A stretch of DNA of 64,000 nt from Rotaria socialis (GCA_905331475.1 CAJNYU010003919.1:53769-117768), one strand, 5' to 3'; numbered from the stretch's first letter, positions 22,212-35,086 are shown. The notes: a model not told the origin generated them from the letters alone. Numbers and translations are program-made.

Positions 22212-23969
22212 GTTTCCATGTCCAGTGTGACGGCGTTATCACTTTCATTTTCGAGAGAAAAACGCATTTTTTATGCAAAATGATCATAAAAGAAAAAGTC
22301 TATGTTCACAAACTTAGAGTCGCCCTGGTGAGATCCCACGGAATTACCCATATGATTCAAAAGATTTTCACGGAAATTATTTGTTGGCCATTTCGAAGTC
22401 TACTAAAGAACTCAAAATGAAAGCGATTACCGAATGCACTAGAGATCTGAAATTGATTGTGAAAATATTATTCTGTCAGAAAAATAATTCATTTCACTTA
22501 CTTTCAGTTTTTTTCTTATTTCCAATAGCTTAAACAAAATTCTCTTCTTGTCAGAAATACAATCGTCAAGAAAGAAAGTTGTTTAATTTTACTTGCGTAT
22601 ATTTATTTATGAAAAAAAACAGCTTGAAAATAATAAATTTTCGTTTTCTTTTTCTTTTTCTTTTTGAAAGGAAACTTAATCTGCATATAAAACTCTTGAA
22701 CTAATCCGTGTTGCTCTCTTTAAGTTGAATTTTTTAATAATGCATCTACATTAACTTTATATATTTATTTTATTTACCAACGTAATTTTTGAGTAGTGAC
22801 ACTAAATTAATAGAATTCAAGGAGAAAAAGGTGTAAGTGCTAATAAAACAAAAGTGTATTGCTGATGAACTACTATGATAATCATCAATTGTCTGAAGAT
22901 TTCTTATCACAACCATTATTGAGTATCTAAATAGATATACGGATTGGACACACGAGAAATATAGAATTCAGTCTTACTATTTAGAGAAAATATTAATATA
23001 TATTTTCCATTCATCATTAAATCATGCAGCTCATGATGTTTAATTCCATACAAATTCAAATAAAAGTGTGTTTTGTTTTATCTATGTTGCTGAAATTTCC
23101 AAGAGCTTCACCGTGAAATTCACTTTCTATAAAAGCTTTTTTCATTATGCGACTTTCACAAATGATTTTAGTAGGTCTCTTGGCTATAGCAGAATATAAC
23201 TTAAAAAGAGAATTTTTCAATATTAATTTTGTTTTATGAAAGAAAACTCGAAAGTAAGAAATGTTTTTCTTTTCCTTTTCAAAAGTAAACACTGTGCAAG
23301 TAGCACTTTCAGTGAATCATTTCTTTCATTCTTTCTCACAAGTGACATTCTACCGATGCATGCACACAACCATTAAATAGTTTTGATTGTTTTCAACTGA
23401 AATTTTGAGTGATGTTGAAAGATTTATAGAGTTCATGGAGAAAACCAACGTTTTTCTACTCAGATAGTCAGTCAATTTAGATGATATAACCGAATATTAT
23501 TAATCACTACTCTGTAGAATCAGCTATATGTGATAATGGTGAAACAAATTCACCAACGAATTGAAATATGTTGATGGTGACTTCAATTAGAATAAAACAC
23601 AAATACTCGATCGACTGATGCTATCCTTTTGTGAACATAATTAAACTTATATTAAAGTTTCGGGGAATATCGACTCCTTAGTGAAATTTCAGAAATACTG
23701 AAATAAGTTTCAGGTGAGTAAGAATCTAATAAAAATATCACCCCTAGACTCATGATGATGAATTATCTTTGCATATCTAATTTTCCTGGCGATAGCAGGT
23801 CCATTGGCTAAAATCGAGAATCTCACAAAAACTCGTATAACTTACGACTGGGATTCGCGGATGTGAGTGTGGGCGTCCCCTTCAATGACTATTCAAATAC
23901 ACGAACTCACACCCAAACTGACACACCCACACCCACAAAATAAATGAACACTACAACAAAGGAAAATAA
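22212..23969. other. gene-free stretch with one strong TGTGGG hairpin
   Basis: No exons are recognised from 22212 to 23850. GCGGATGTGAGTGTGGGCG at 23857-23875 and CTCACACCCAAACTGACACA onward (23906-23936) form the hairpin, with a loop of about 30 bases, just downstream of the F-box pseudogene. Confidence 0.5.
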
Positions 23970-26255
23970 TCATAAGTCTTTTGTATGTACGATTGCTTTA
24001 TCAATGGTTAGTTGTTTTATCTTAATACCATTGAGTCGCGTTGCTTGTCTTGTAAAATTGTCTGTCACAACTTGCAGTTTATGATATTCGATTTTTAATT
24101 CGGTTAGATTAAGAATACGTGTATTTGATTCGTGTAGAAACTGCTTAACATAACAAATATGTGCGAATCTTACGTCAAGTGATCTAAGATGAGGATATTC
24201 GATAACCGAATATAATTCATTAAGATCAGATTCTATTTCATACTGATGTGTTAGGCCAAGTTCGTGATTCACGATAAAAATAGATTTTAACAGTGGAAAG
24301 CATCGAGCAATTCGAACAAAAATTCGTGTTTCAATGGGATCGAGTCTCGCACGTATAATACAGTGACATCATTGTATATAATATTTGAAAAGTTAGTACC
24401 AACCAGTTTGAGACGATTGAATGCGAATGGAAGTGAGAAGACATGACAATTGACGTATTAAATACCTCTATTATCTACTATACAACCAACTTGTTCATAT
24501 CCTATATTATTAAATGTTCGCTGAATGTCATCGTTTGACAAACGAGGAATACTATTATTCTTCTGAATAGTAGTCTTGATATAAAAGATGAATTTATGAA
24601 GTTGTGCCATATGAATAAGAATTTCATTGTGAACTTGAGTACCATCGACAAATCTAGTTTGATCATCTATACGAAGATCTAAAGTCAATTCTTCGCGATT
24701 ACGCATACGACGAAGAAGTGGTACAATTAGAGTATCGTATCCATCATTTAAAGAACCAATTCTTAATGAAAAACATTTTAAATTAGGTAGATCATTCTAT
24801 AGAACACAAAGAAATAAATATTTAGAAATTCAATGAAAAACTATAAAGTGGAAAATTAAGAAAAACTTATTTTTCCAGATCAAGGAGAGAACATCGGTTC
24901 TTGTCGGACAGGTACGAAATCCGTTGCTATAAAATGATCGGTTACTTTCCGACGTACTCCGGAAGCTTACATTGTTTTTCGTTCACATCGGACCACTGAA
25001 TCTCTTCGATTCCAGTTAGTGTTTATCAAGTTAGACACTATAGGATTCCGTAGACAAGATCTCTTTGCATTCGATATAACTCACGACACGAAATCATTGG
25101 AAATTACACCGTTAAATTACCTTTGATTTCTTGAAAAAAAACTCACTTACATACCAGTATCGGATTGTATCGTAATTGGGCGATTTCATTTATTGGATTT
25201 TATCATTTCACATGACAAAGAATCGATCGAAATCGTCTACATTTCGTTAAGGGATCCAAGTAATCGATGCCCAGATCAAAAAAATCTTATCTTTCAGGTT
25301 CGAATACTCGTAAATATGCTAGACACTCTCCTTTGTTAAACTCGCTAGATTTTGCATCGTTGACGAATGATTCTTCACACTATCCATAAAAACAATCAAT
25401 GTGGGCAACTTTTCAAGACAACTATCAAGTAATGAAAGACAATCATCAATACCATACACATTGATACATAATTTAATAAGAATTGAAGAAGAAAAAGTAG
25501 TTGATGATAGATCCCGAAGTAACAAAACCTTGACACACTTCACTAGATGATTTAACAATACTTAAATGTTTCAGATTCGTGAAGAAATTGAAAATATGTA
25601 CATATACATTTTTTGTGTAATCAACTGTTGATATATGAGCATTTGTATGATGATTTATAACAGTAAGATCTGTAATTTTTTGTTTGAAAATATGTCGAAA
25701 GTGTGATTCATCTAAAAAAGAAACAAAAATAGATATATTTGATTTTTTTGATTTTCAATGTTTTTCTTTTTATCTCAACCATTACATAAATACCAATATA
25801 AAGTAATTACTTGTAAAATAATGTAAAGCAATATCTTGATTGGCATTGAAGATTTTCAATTTAGTAAGATTAGGACAATTAATAGCAAGTAGAATACGTT
25901 CCGTGATTATTGATTCAAAAATAAGATATTGAACGGTGCATTGAATTCGTGGTAATATATCGCTACAAAATCGATCAATAATGGAATCATTAAGTGAACA
26001 AATATTATCAGTTTCGGTTGACAAAAAATTGAGAGTATCGGTGAAAGTTATATCTTGTGCGAGAAGATCAAGTCGTTCAATACCAATATCTATTAATGAA
26101 TAGAGGGCAAACATCTTGTCCAGTTTCTTCAAAATAGTCAGTACGATGTCATCGGGTAAATCCAGTAGATGAGTGTCAGTGAGATACATGTTTAATATCT
26201 CTTTTAATGCTTTTCTCAAGTTGTATAATGACATAGATATATGTTCACTATTCAT
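23970..26255 (-). pseudogene. decayed F-box / leucine-rich-like gene
   Basis: The minus-strand first exon (26255 to about 25808) has an F-box-like core, LLDLPDDIVLTILKKLDKM, followed by the family signature DRFCSDILPRIQCTVQYL and NCPNLTKLKIFNANQ. This matches a large bdelloid F-box family known to me by its sequence style. The second exon starts after an acceptor near 25711 (NESHFRHIFKQKITDL). A one-base shift separates HLSIVKSSS from LLLRDLSSTTFSSS near 25520. A 0.5-kb foreign segment follows (24800-25320). Another exon resumes with NLPNLKCFSLRIGSL near 24790. An in-frame TAA follows IVDNRGI near 24460, and a frameshift lies near 24300. The intact protein would be a substrate-recognition subunit of an SCF ubiquitin ligase; this copy cannot make it. 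Confidence 0.75.
24860..25315 (+). other. unidentified coding-like segment nested in the F-box pseudogene
   Basis: On the plus strand two open stretches read FRRTPEAYIVFRSHRTTESL (about 24937 on) and DCIVIGRFHLLDFIISHDKE then IVYISLRDPSNRCPDQ (about 25170-25290). They look like protein-coding sequence, with acceptor-like TTTCAG/TTCCAG motifs, but stops intervene. I do not recognise the protein. It lies antisense to the F-box gene, where that gene should have at most a short intron. Confidence 0.35.
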
Positions 26256-27214
26256 TTATAGCGATTGTCGTTGATAAAAATTATAATAGCTGACCTCGTC
26301 AAATAGAATAATATCGATGTACAGACGAAATTTCATTGATAGACGCCGGCCGATTGAAAAATATCGATCTTTCGATATGCACATGATAAAAGCTAATATT
26401 TTTTATTTTAACATCTTTGAAGTGCATAAAAAAAACTTGTTGTTCACGTTCTTTATTAAAATAAAAAGGAAACGAGAAAAATCTTAGAAATAACTTCACT
26501 ACACTCATTTCGGTTCCTTTTTTCTTGTGACTGCCGGACTCTAGTGGCATAATTCGTTTCAAGATGGGGGAAGCGAGCATTCTAGCTTAATCCTGATATA
26601 AATCCAGTGTTTTATGTTCCAGAAGCCTATATATCACCGTGTAATGTTGAAATCTTTTTTGTTTCCGTTTCAAATATATATTTTTCATAAAGAAAAAGTT
26701 GCAAAAAAGAAACCAATAAGAATAAAAGACAAATAACAAAAGCCTTGCATCAAACTTCAAAAATTCAAGCAAAGAAAATTTCATTAACAACAACACACCG
26801 TTTGATGGTCAAAAACTTTGAAGTTTTCGATATCGATTTTATCTGAGTTAAGAAATGTATTTCTCGCAAATTTTCTCCTGCTTTGTAAAAGAATTGAATT
26901 TTGACAGTCTATCGCTGTTATTCGTTACTGTGTACACGTGTTTTCGATATTTCGTCGAACAATTACAAACGTTCAATATCAAAATGATACACATGAAAAC
27001 TAAAACTCACAATGAAAAGATGATCTATATCCTTATGTATCTATCCTAGCACATTTATTAAAGATAAAATATGATACATGTCAATATGTAAGAGCGGCAT
27101 CTAAATGAAATGAAATACTGTCGACCTATGAATTGTTTTTTTTATTTGTTATTAATTAATTTTATTGCAAACTATTTTTAGTCTTGAGCTGATGTATTTT
27201 GTTGTTTCGTTTGT
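26256..27214. other. gene-free stretch
   Basis: Several 60-90 codon frames on both strands have no recognisable product and biased AT-rich composition. No repeat structure stands out. Confidence 0.35.
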
Positions 27215-27760
27215 ATGGAAAAGTTATCTGATGCTCGTCTATGTTCACATTGTCGGGCTACACTTCGTTTACATGATCTTGTTAATTGTCGATGAGGTGA
27301 AGAAATAACATCTCAACTTGATAGTTTAAAAATTAATAAAATTACTAAACCAAAACGTGAAGAAAAAGACAAGTTTGCTTAATCATCGTTTACTCTATTA
27401 TTATGAGGAAAAAAATCAATGAACGTCTTGGGCAGTTGAAACGACATCGCATGTTGACCATATTTGTCGTATCCAAGATAGTGTATACTGTGTATCTTTC
27501 AAAATATGTTCTAAATTGTTTTCTTATATAAAAAAAAAGAAAGAAACATTGAAAATGTAAAAGTTGGTAAAGATGAAAGATTTCGTGAAATAAGAGATAC
27601 TATGTACGTATATCGTTTATTTAGTAATGGCAAAGCTGAATTTATTGATAAACAACAAGATTTACTTGATTCTATTCAAATAATTCATGAAAAATCAAAG
27701 AAATCTTTGTTCCAACACCTATTTCATATGATTTTCCTAGGTAAAAGAAGCTGAATGGCA
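27215..27760 (+). pseudogene. gene remnant with Cys-rich N-terminus
   Basis: From the ATG at 27215 the frame reads [20 protein letters not shown] with further Cys residues, meets TGA at 27293-27295, continues in frame (GEEITSQLDSLKINKITKPK) and stops again. Further downstream, in other frames, FREIRDTMYVYRLFSNGKAE (about 27573) looks coding. This fits a decayed gene with a CxxC-type N-terminus. The family is not recognised. Confidence 0.4.
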
Positions 27761-29339
27761 TTCACAGTAAATCAGCTCAAATAAAACATCACATAGAAGA
27801 TATCAAGAATAGAGACTGTTGACAAAATAAAGTTTCTTTCTAGCAACACCAATAGAATAGATGAAGGTCTAAATATGATTTGTGCAGTTATCTTGAAAGA
27901 TAGAACACTAACGTAGTTTTGATTCTTTTCTCTCCAAGCAAGTATTTCACTAAGAATACGAGTCATAGTTTTCTTCATTGAATACATCTCATAAGTGAGT
28001 AATGAGAGAAGCGTTTCTAAAAAAACTAAATATGGCCATTTTTTAAATCCAGAATAGTATTTAGAGTTGCATCTAAAAACAAAGGCACGAGATCCTCAAT
28101 AAAAATAAAAAGCCAATGTATTCTATGATCTGTCTTGACAATTTTTAGAAAAATGACATTTTCTAGCGATAATTGCTGTTTTCCTTGAAGATTCCATGAC
28201 TTTTAGCAGGGTGTCCTTCATAGTCTTTTGAATTTCTGAAGACTATCAGAACTGTTTAGATTTTATTTGAATCCTTCATTTCTTAAAGGAAGAAGAAATT
28301 CATAAATACACTGGTCATATATTTTAATATCCTTGAAAGTCCATCATTATCTCTTGAGAGCGTGGGTGTTCGTACTCACTTGCATGCCACACCCACATCC
28401 ACACCCTTTCGTGAAAGTACTGAACATAGATGCTATTTTAAGAAAGAAATTCACTATATTGAACTTTCTCATATATAGAGTAAGAGCTAATACGAATGGA
28501 AAAAAAAGAATAGCCGAAGAGAGCTTGTCGATAAGAAACCTCTTCTATTCCAAATTGAAAATAAAACAGCATACCATTGACTTTCTTTGATCACTGAACG
28601 CAATTGTAGTTCTTTGTTTTGATGGTATTGGAAGCCTAAATTTTTCACTTTCAATTGATGTTGTTGGTGCTTTGACTATTGCTTATTTTTTTTTAATACT
28701 GTATTTTCAGTATGCAAAGAATGATGAAACCTGCTAGTCAAACTTTATGAAAAGTCGCTATTTTCACAAAATAACTTTATCTTTACTAAAAGATTTGTAA
28801 TGTTTATAGTAACGTCTAAATAGCTATTAATCGCTGTTATTGTCGAGTTAAATTGCACCTGATACTGGATTATGACAGAAGCATCCTTGTAACAGAAGTT
28901 CAATATTTAAGAAAAGGTCCCGAGACAGAACTCATCTAGTGATATGGAACCATTTTTATTTGACATGGCTCCTTATGGCACCATTTGTTTGAGAGAGTGT
29001 GCACCAGTCTTGCCAGGAACAATTGATCAGAACTTTGATGTAATGCGACGAATGCATATGAAGATTTTTTTTCCAAAAATCGTTAATAGCTGCAGTTTGA
29101 GGAAACCGCGGTTTCGGGTGGTGTGAAAAAAACCTAATAAAATGTCTGACTTTCGCGGTTCTTAATAACCGCTGAGAGTCGCAACTGGTAAACCGCCAAT
29201 AACCTCGGTTTTGGTTGGAAAATTTTTCCGTGGGCAAGAGCAGAAGGTAATCAAATATATGTAATCTGATCTATCTGTTATAACTATAAGTTCTCTTCAC
29301 AATTCTCTCTAATCTTATATTTGCATCCTTCATTCAGGT
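27761..29339. other. gene-free stretch with one strong TGTGGG hairpin
   Basis: GAGCGTGGGTGTTCG at 28357-28371 and CCACACCCACATCCACACCC at 28387-28406 form the hairpin around a 15-base loop. Around 29100-29210 AACCGCGGTT-like palindromic motifs recur. No exon is recognised. Confidence 0.45.
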
Positions 29340-30475
29340 TATACTTTAACATATTTGTACACGTTGGCTCAGCTTATTATTATCTATCGAACGTTTAATT
29401 GGTATTTATCCAGTAGTAAAAAGTTATTTATTGAATCTCAAAGATGGAACATGTCCAAAAATATTACTCGTTTCTTTTACATCTCATAAAGGTACGCAAT
29501 TTATGATATTATGAGTATGTTTTGTTTTCTGAATTTTTGTATAGGTGAATGTACATTCTTTTTTTTTGAAGAATATATTAGCAGAAGTAGAAAAAGCAAA
29601 TATATTACTGCAAAAACATTCTACCACGGGAGTAAATCTATACGGTATTATCAAAGATTTACTCTGTAAATTAAGTAACCGTTTACGTGACGATTATTTT
29701 GATGCTAAAGTAATGGGCTTATTAGGCACAATTCAAGATTCAAATGAAGTCGATGATTTAAAAAATCATTTAGACTGTTTATTCGTACAATCATCACACA
29801 TATTGAAGATTATTTTGTAGATCGAACTTCATTTTATGAGTCTATTTCAATTTTTAGTGAAGTTAATATTCAAAAGCTTGAGTGGAGAAATATTGAACGT
29901 TGTGCTGCGTGTATTGATCCTAAGGAGATCAACAAAGATCTTTTATACAATCAGTTTAATGATTAAAAGTCTAAATTTACCCAACTTAAGGACAAGTTAG
30001 GTGGTATCGACAAACAAGTTCAAGAATTTATTTCATCGAATTTCCATTTATACAAACAAGGTGGAACAATTTCACATGATGAAGTTAAATTATGTAGTTA
30101 TGATGACGACAATATTCGACATCATAAAAATCACAGAAAAAATCTACACATAAGATGTGACTATTTATGGGCTTATCTTCTTCATGATGAACACGTTCCT
30201 GATTTAAAAAAATTAGCTCAATATATGTTTTTTCTATACCAGCATCTAATGCTTTTTGTTTAACAATATTCAGCCATATGAAATACTCATGGAATAATAA
30301 TCGAAGTAACATGAGACACGATCTTGTTAGTGCGGAATTGAAGATAAAAGTAAATACTCAATATAACTGTTCAGAATTTTATGATCATCTTCTTATTAAT
30401 CAAGATCTACTAAAACAAATTCGATCATCAGAAAAATACAGGCATACTGCTAAAATACCACGTACAGTATGAATG
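29340..30475 (+). pseudogene. fossil hAT transposase (C-terminal half)
   Basis: Broken plus-strand frames reconstruct the C-terminal half of a hAT-family transposase. They include KHSTTGVNLYGIIKDLLCKL (from 29620), FYESISIFSEVNIQKLEWRN (about 29838) and KLGGIDKQVQEFISSNFHLY. The hAT dimerisation motif is split over two frames: VPDLKKLAQYMF near 30197, then FSHMKYSWNNNRSNM and LVSAELKIKVNTQYNCSEFY to 30380. At least three frameshifts or stops are present, so it is inactive. The N-terminal zinc finger and most of the catalytic core are absent or unrecognisable. Confidence 0.75.
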
Positions 30476-31940
30476 TGTCATAGTTTATCTTTTTCTACAT
30501 GTGCATATTCATTATTAAATTTCTAAGTAAATAGTACTTTGTTTTGTACAGTTTGTGATTAATTTCGAAATAAATAAGGAAGTAGAACATATAATTAACT
30601 TTATTTTTTCTCATACATAATATTATATCGGCAAATGTGCCATAATTAAGCTATCAGGAGAAAATTTTAATCTCTGTCGTAGAAGAAAATATCAATTTCC
30701 TTCGAAAAAAAAACAGTCAAAAGTTCACTAATTTTAATAAAAATCTCCTAAATTATTTTTCTGGTTTCAAACAAGGATCTCCTGGTTGACCCCTGGTTTT
30801 TCTCATGAACTACTGATTTTGTAAATTTGGATTTGGCAGCCCTGTGAATAACCGATGATGTGGAAGACTGATCAGTACAAGCTAGTAAACGCACATATAA
30901 TATGAAGTTTTTTCAAGACGAAACAGAGTGACACAAAAAATTGATTCTTATCGTAATGGCGGAAAATATGTGAAATCGTTAAAAACTTGTACCCACAAAG
31001 CTAGATCCAAGCGTTATGAAGCTTGCACCAAGTACTATCCTCAACATTCTCTTTCACTTGATATATGATTGAGTCGTACAGTGGAAAGGATTACTAATAC
31101 GACCATTCGGAATCTTATGCGCCCCAGTCCTTTATAAAAAACAATTCGTTATTGAAAATATTTTTCTTTGTGTTTAATATTTATATATTACTGTGTCTAC
31201 TCTTAAATTTGTCAGTCATAGATTAGCTGAAATGTCTGAAAAAGACAGGTTCAAGACGCTTATAAACATTGGCGGAAATACTCCAATCAGAAACTTTAAG
31301 ACGCTCGAATATCTAAACTCTTTCATCCATCGACACTTGAAGTGTCTAACTGAAATGAATATCAACAAATAAGAATTTAGTAGAAGATCCGCCTTGAATA
31401 TACTGTCTTCATTTTTTAGAGTCCAACCCTGAATTTCGTACAACTAACATAATGTAATACGATTCGCATGTAAAAGAGTGTTTATATCACTGATTTTAAA
31501 AATATTGCGCTTAATATCTGATCCTCCAGAAGATAAGAATAAAAAGACGACAATATTATTAATAATATAAAGTATTCTAATGACCGAAGAATGCTTTAAA
31601 ATTAAAGATAAGTTCCTCTATGTTACAGGTGTGCATATGATGGAAAATTTCATTTTACGAGAAAATCATCATCTCTAATACAAAACTAATTTGTAGCAAA
31701 ATTAAAAAGACAAAATATTAGCAGTATTTTCGGTGTTTACAGTCCTTCCGATGTTCGCTCTTACCACAAACACAGCGAATACTGCAGTGGCACTAATACT
31801 ATCAGTGTCTATGAGCCTGCTATATTGTTCTATCATTAATATTGTTGCATTACTAATATGGCTGATATCTCTGGTAGGTGTTGAATTTGTTCGATATATG
31901 TATGTTCTTATTTGATTTTGCCGCAAAATCAAATTCCCCA
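30476..31940. other. stretch with gene fragments and an element end
   Basis: Around 30960-31070 one plus-strand frame reads RNGGKYVKSLKTCTHKARSK then RYEACTKYYPQHSLSL, which looks like an orphan exon but matches nothing I know. Positions 31914-31940 carry the GATTTTGCCGCAAAATC end of the 1212-1604 element family. The rest is AT-rich. Confidence 0.4.
31914..31940 (+). mobile_element. end motif of the 1212-1604 element family
   Basis: GATTTTGCCGCAAAATC followed by AAATTCCCCA and then TCAACTCGATCGATT matches the right end at 1578-1604 (there followed by CCAACTCATCGATT). No opposite end was found nearby, so this is a solo or truncated copy. It abuts the stop codon of the trypsin-like gene. Confidence 0.7.
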
Positions 31941-33491
31941 TCAACTCGATCGATTGCGCGTGAACGTGGAAGACGATGAGAAAAAACATGATCGAAATTT
32001 TGGATCGTAGTTGGATTGAACTATAGTCGATCGAATAAAGTCGTTGTAGAAGCTCACACGAGTATAAATTCCAGGCGTATTGGGCTTACCACTAAAGACA
32101 GAACAACATCGAATATTTCGATTCATTTTCTGTTTCCTAAACGGATAGCAAAACTTGGTGGGATGTGCGTGTGGGTGATCTATATCTCTAAAGAAGATAA
32201 TAGTTCTCCAGTGGTACACAACCAGTTCTCTCGTTGGAGATGCAGCATCTCCAAATTTCGGGATAAGTGGCACTACTCATTTGATGATAGATACAACAAT
32301 GTGAATGGTGTCTCATGTTGATTTCATTTTCTGGAACTAGCAGGTGAAAAACTAGCAAGACCTATCTTCCAACATCTCTGTCGGTGTTCATTGTGCCTAT
32401 TTTAGTTATGGATCACCAATATCTATTTTATATAATTATGACATGTTACCATAATTGAATATCTACTTACCATTTGTCACCTACTGAGGTGATACCAATT
32501 ACTTCCCAACGGTAATTTGCATTTTGTATCATCAACGGCCCACCTAGAGATGAGAAATAGAAGAACAAAATCGAAAAAGGGTGCAATAAAATCGATTATC
32601 CATGTGCCAACCTGAGTCACCCTGACACGTATCAAAACCGCCCTCAAGCTTTCCTGCGCAGATTTGCCCTAGTGGACATTTCAGTAGTTGTCTGCATTGC
32701 CATTGGTTCACATCAAGTATTGGCAAAGTGACTTCCTGAAGGGTTAGTGATAAGCCGCCGTGCCACGAAGTGTGTCCCCAGCCGATGGCAATAGAATCCG
32801 AACGTGGTGGCGGATAGTAATCACCAGCATTATCAGGAGGCAAACAAATCGTGCCAATGCGTTGATGATCGTAAGGAAATGAAGATTGAAGCGTTATGAT
32901 CGCGATGTCATTAGTGTGTGTCTTATTCTCGTACTTAGGATGCATCGTAATGATCCTTGCAGGTATCCGAATCGCTTCGTCTGTATATTTATAAATACCA
33001 GCCTTTACGGTTACATCCTCTGGATATTTAGATTCCGTCATGCAATGAGCAGCTGTTAGAACGTGACGTCGAGTGATAAGTACACCAGCACATATTGATG
33101 TACTACCTGGTAATTTTATGGTTAAGAAAACCATCCATGGATAGGCATAGGGCATTGTAGGTCTACCGCCAACAATACGCTGAAATATATTAGTTTCTGG
33201 TGCTATACCGCAACTCTGCATCGACAATTCATCGACTTTATTAGAAAGCACCCAGTTTCGTAGAAAATTTGATCGTGGAGGATTGTCATGCGTGTAATGC
33301 CGATAGTAGAATGTTGGCGGATGATAAAAATGCTGCATGCTATGATGCATACTCGAATAGTGACGTATTTGATCATAATCATCACCATTAACACCGACAT
33401 ATTGTACAATAGTACACACAAATAAAATATAGATCATGGTCGATGGCAATTTTTGAGCTATGTTCAATACCATTTTTCCATTTCTGTTCAT
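31941..33491 (-). CDS. secreted trypsin-like serine protease (S1 family)
   Basis: Minus-strand exons 32612-33491, 32471-32543 and 31941-32091 join in phase to give about 367 aa. A hydrophobic signal-like segment (STMIYILFVCTIVQYVGV) is followed by a His/Tyr-rich pro-region. The activation site is RIVGGRPTMPYAYPWMV, and a preceding Cys (QSCGIAP) could tether the propeptide. The catalytic triad is visible: His in TAAHC, Asp in NDIAII and Ser in GDSGGP, the last split by intron 1. The C-terminus has the usual CGKPNTPGIYTRVSFYNDFI. It then adds about 25 unusual residues rich in Ser and Arg, and its TGA lies directly against a transposon end motif. The ATG at 33491 was chosen for the signal peptide; an upstream in-frame ATG exists. 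An extracellular endopeptidase is expected. Confidence 0.9.
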
Positions 33492-33524
33492 CTTAATCGT
33501 CTTGAAATAATGCAAATAAAACAA

Positions 33525-34155
33525 CGTCGAATTTTAGTTAAATGAAATTTCAACTGTGGCAAACGAGTCTGGCCAAAGGGGGACTCATATTATCGGTGAT
33601 ACAGTATATATTGAAAATGAAGAATTAAAATAACTGTTCAGAATGGATGCTTGTGAAAGTTCCACGAGTTAGACTCTTGAAACGAATAAGAACCTCACAT
33701 ATCGGTTCTCAGAATCTGATTGGAACTTTGTTACAAAAAGCGTTGACCAGATAGGGGAAACTGTCTGCAGTACAATTTTATGTTTATGAGCTCTCAATAC
33801 TTTCCCCTTTATGCAAATATACTCTATTTCCTTTCCAAAGTTCAACTATTTTTGTCTCATGTAATTCTTGTGAAGTTATTTTAAACACATGTAGCATGAT
33901 AGGAAAATATTAGGAATTCTCTCAAACAGGATGAAAATAATATCTAGAAAACCTTCATAAACATGACGACATTAATTTCAATTAGGCCTCAGTCGAATTC
34001 GAATGACTGATATCTGGAGTTGTTTCCTTTTTTGTATCGTTTTAGATATTCTAACTTCATTCACCAAACAAGACTTCCACAGTCACCTCTCCGAATGGAA
34101 GATTCTTTCAGTTATCCGTATATTTTCTGACACATCCTGCGACTAGTTACGAATA
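33525..34155. other. upstream region of the trypsin-like gene
   Basis: AT-rich sequence without recognisable exons. It presumably includes the promoter of the minus-strand protease gene; no specific motif can be assigned. Confidence 0.3.
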
Positions 34156-35086
34156 TCGGGCATGCTGGAGATGCCAAGGGAGACGCCAAAATACAAATAA
34201 TATACGTCGTAAAATTATTTAAGCGCATTTTGCGTCTCACGCAGCGGCGCCGCATCTCTGGCATCTCCATCTCCAGCATCTCTCGCTGAAAAAATACTTT
34301 TTCGATTTTAAGTCTAGACCCCTCCGGATAATGCCGCCTCTGACGCAGAGACGCCGTATCTTCGGGGAACTACTGAGAAAAAACATTTTCCTGATTTGAA
34401 GGCTATGACCAATGCCCATCCTTAGGTCACAGTCTAGTGTGTAGACAATGTATTCCGCCTTTCGTGGCACCCACACTTGCGATGGGTGTGACACTGTGTG
34501 AATGCGTTAATGTATTTTCGTGTTTCTCTACTGTGGTCGCACATCAACACTGAGTGATATGCCTTTTTGGCGTGGTTAGCTGTCTGCCTGTTTTACGTTT
34601 TTCTGTCTGATTCAGTGTATATCTAGTGTTTTGCCTATGTGACTCTATCCACGAAAGACTACGATTTAGTGTGCCTACCTGTGTTTCGACGCTCACCCTT
34701 TCGCTTCGCTCCATCATGTGATGAACTTCATTTCTGCTTCCCTCGCGCGGTGAGTTTTACAGCAATACCATATGCACAGTTTCCACACTGGATTGTGGCG
34801 CACGGACTGGAATTCGTCATAGCCTTCAAATCAGGAGAGTGATTTTCCTCAGTAGTTACAGGAAGATGTAACGTCTGCGTGTGAAACGCGGAATCTTCCT
34901 AAGGGGATGCATCTCCAGGTAGGGTCTAGGCTAAAAATCTAAAGATTTTTTCATCAGAAGATGCGGCGTCTCTGCGGCAGATACAAATTGCGCCTGGTGG
35001 ATTCCTTATAGCTATGATATTTATATTTGCTGGGAGTGCTGCTGCTGTGTATCCCGCATCTCCCGTGGCATCTCTGGCATGCCCGA
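34156..35086. mobile_element. 931-bp inverted-repeat DNA element
   Basis: The left end TCGGGCATGCTGGAGATGCC is inverse to the right end (GGCATCTCTGGCATGCCCGA, last base 35086). Internal GACGCCGCATCTCTG / AGATGCGGCGTCTCTG and CTAGACCCCTCC / AGGGTCTAGGC pairs are also inverted, so the whole element is a long imperfect foldback. No target duplication is evident. Open frames inside (34237-34494, 34639-34842) are GC-richer than the surroundings but resemble no protein. A partial copy lies at 913-1205. Confidence 0.75.

Noticed and set aside
34237-34842. GC-rich frames as genes
   Set aside because: They fall within the 931-bp inverted-repeat element, and the first is interrupted in the second copy near 1022-1200.
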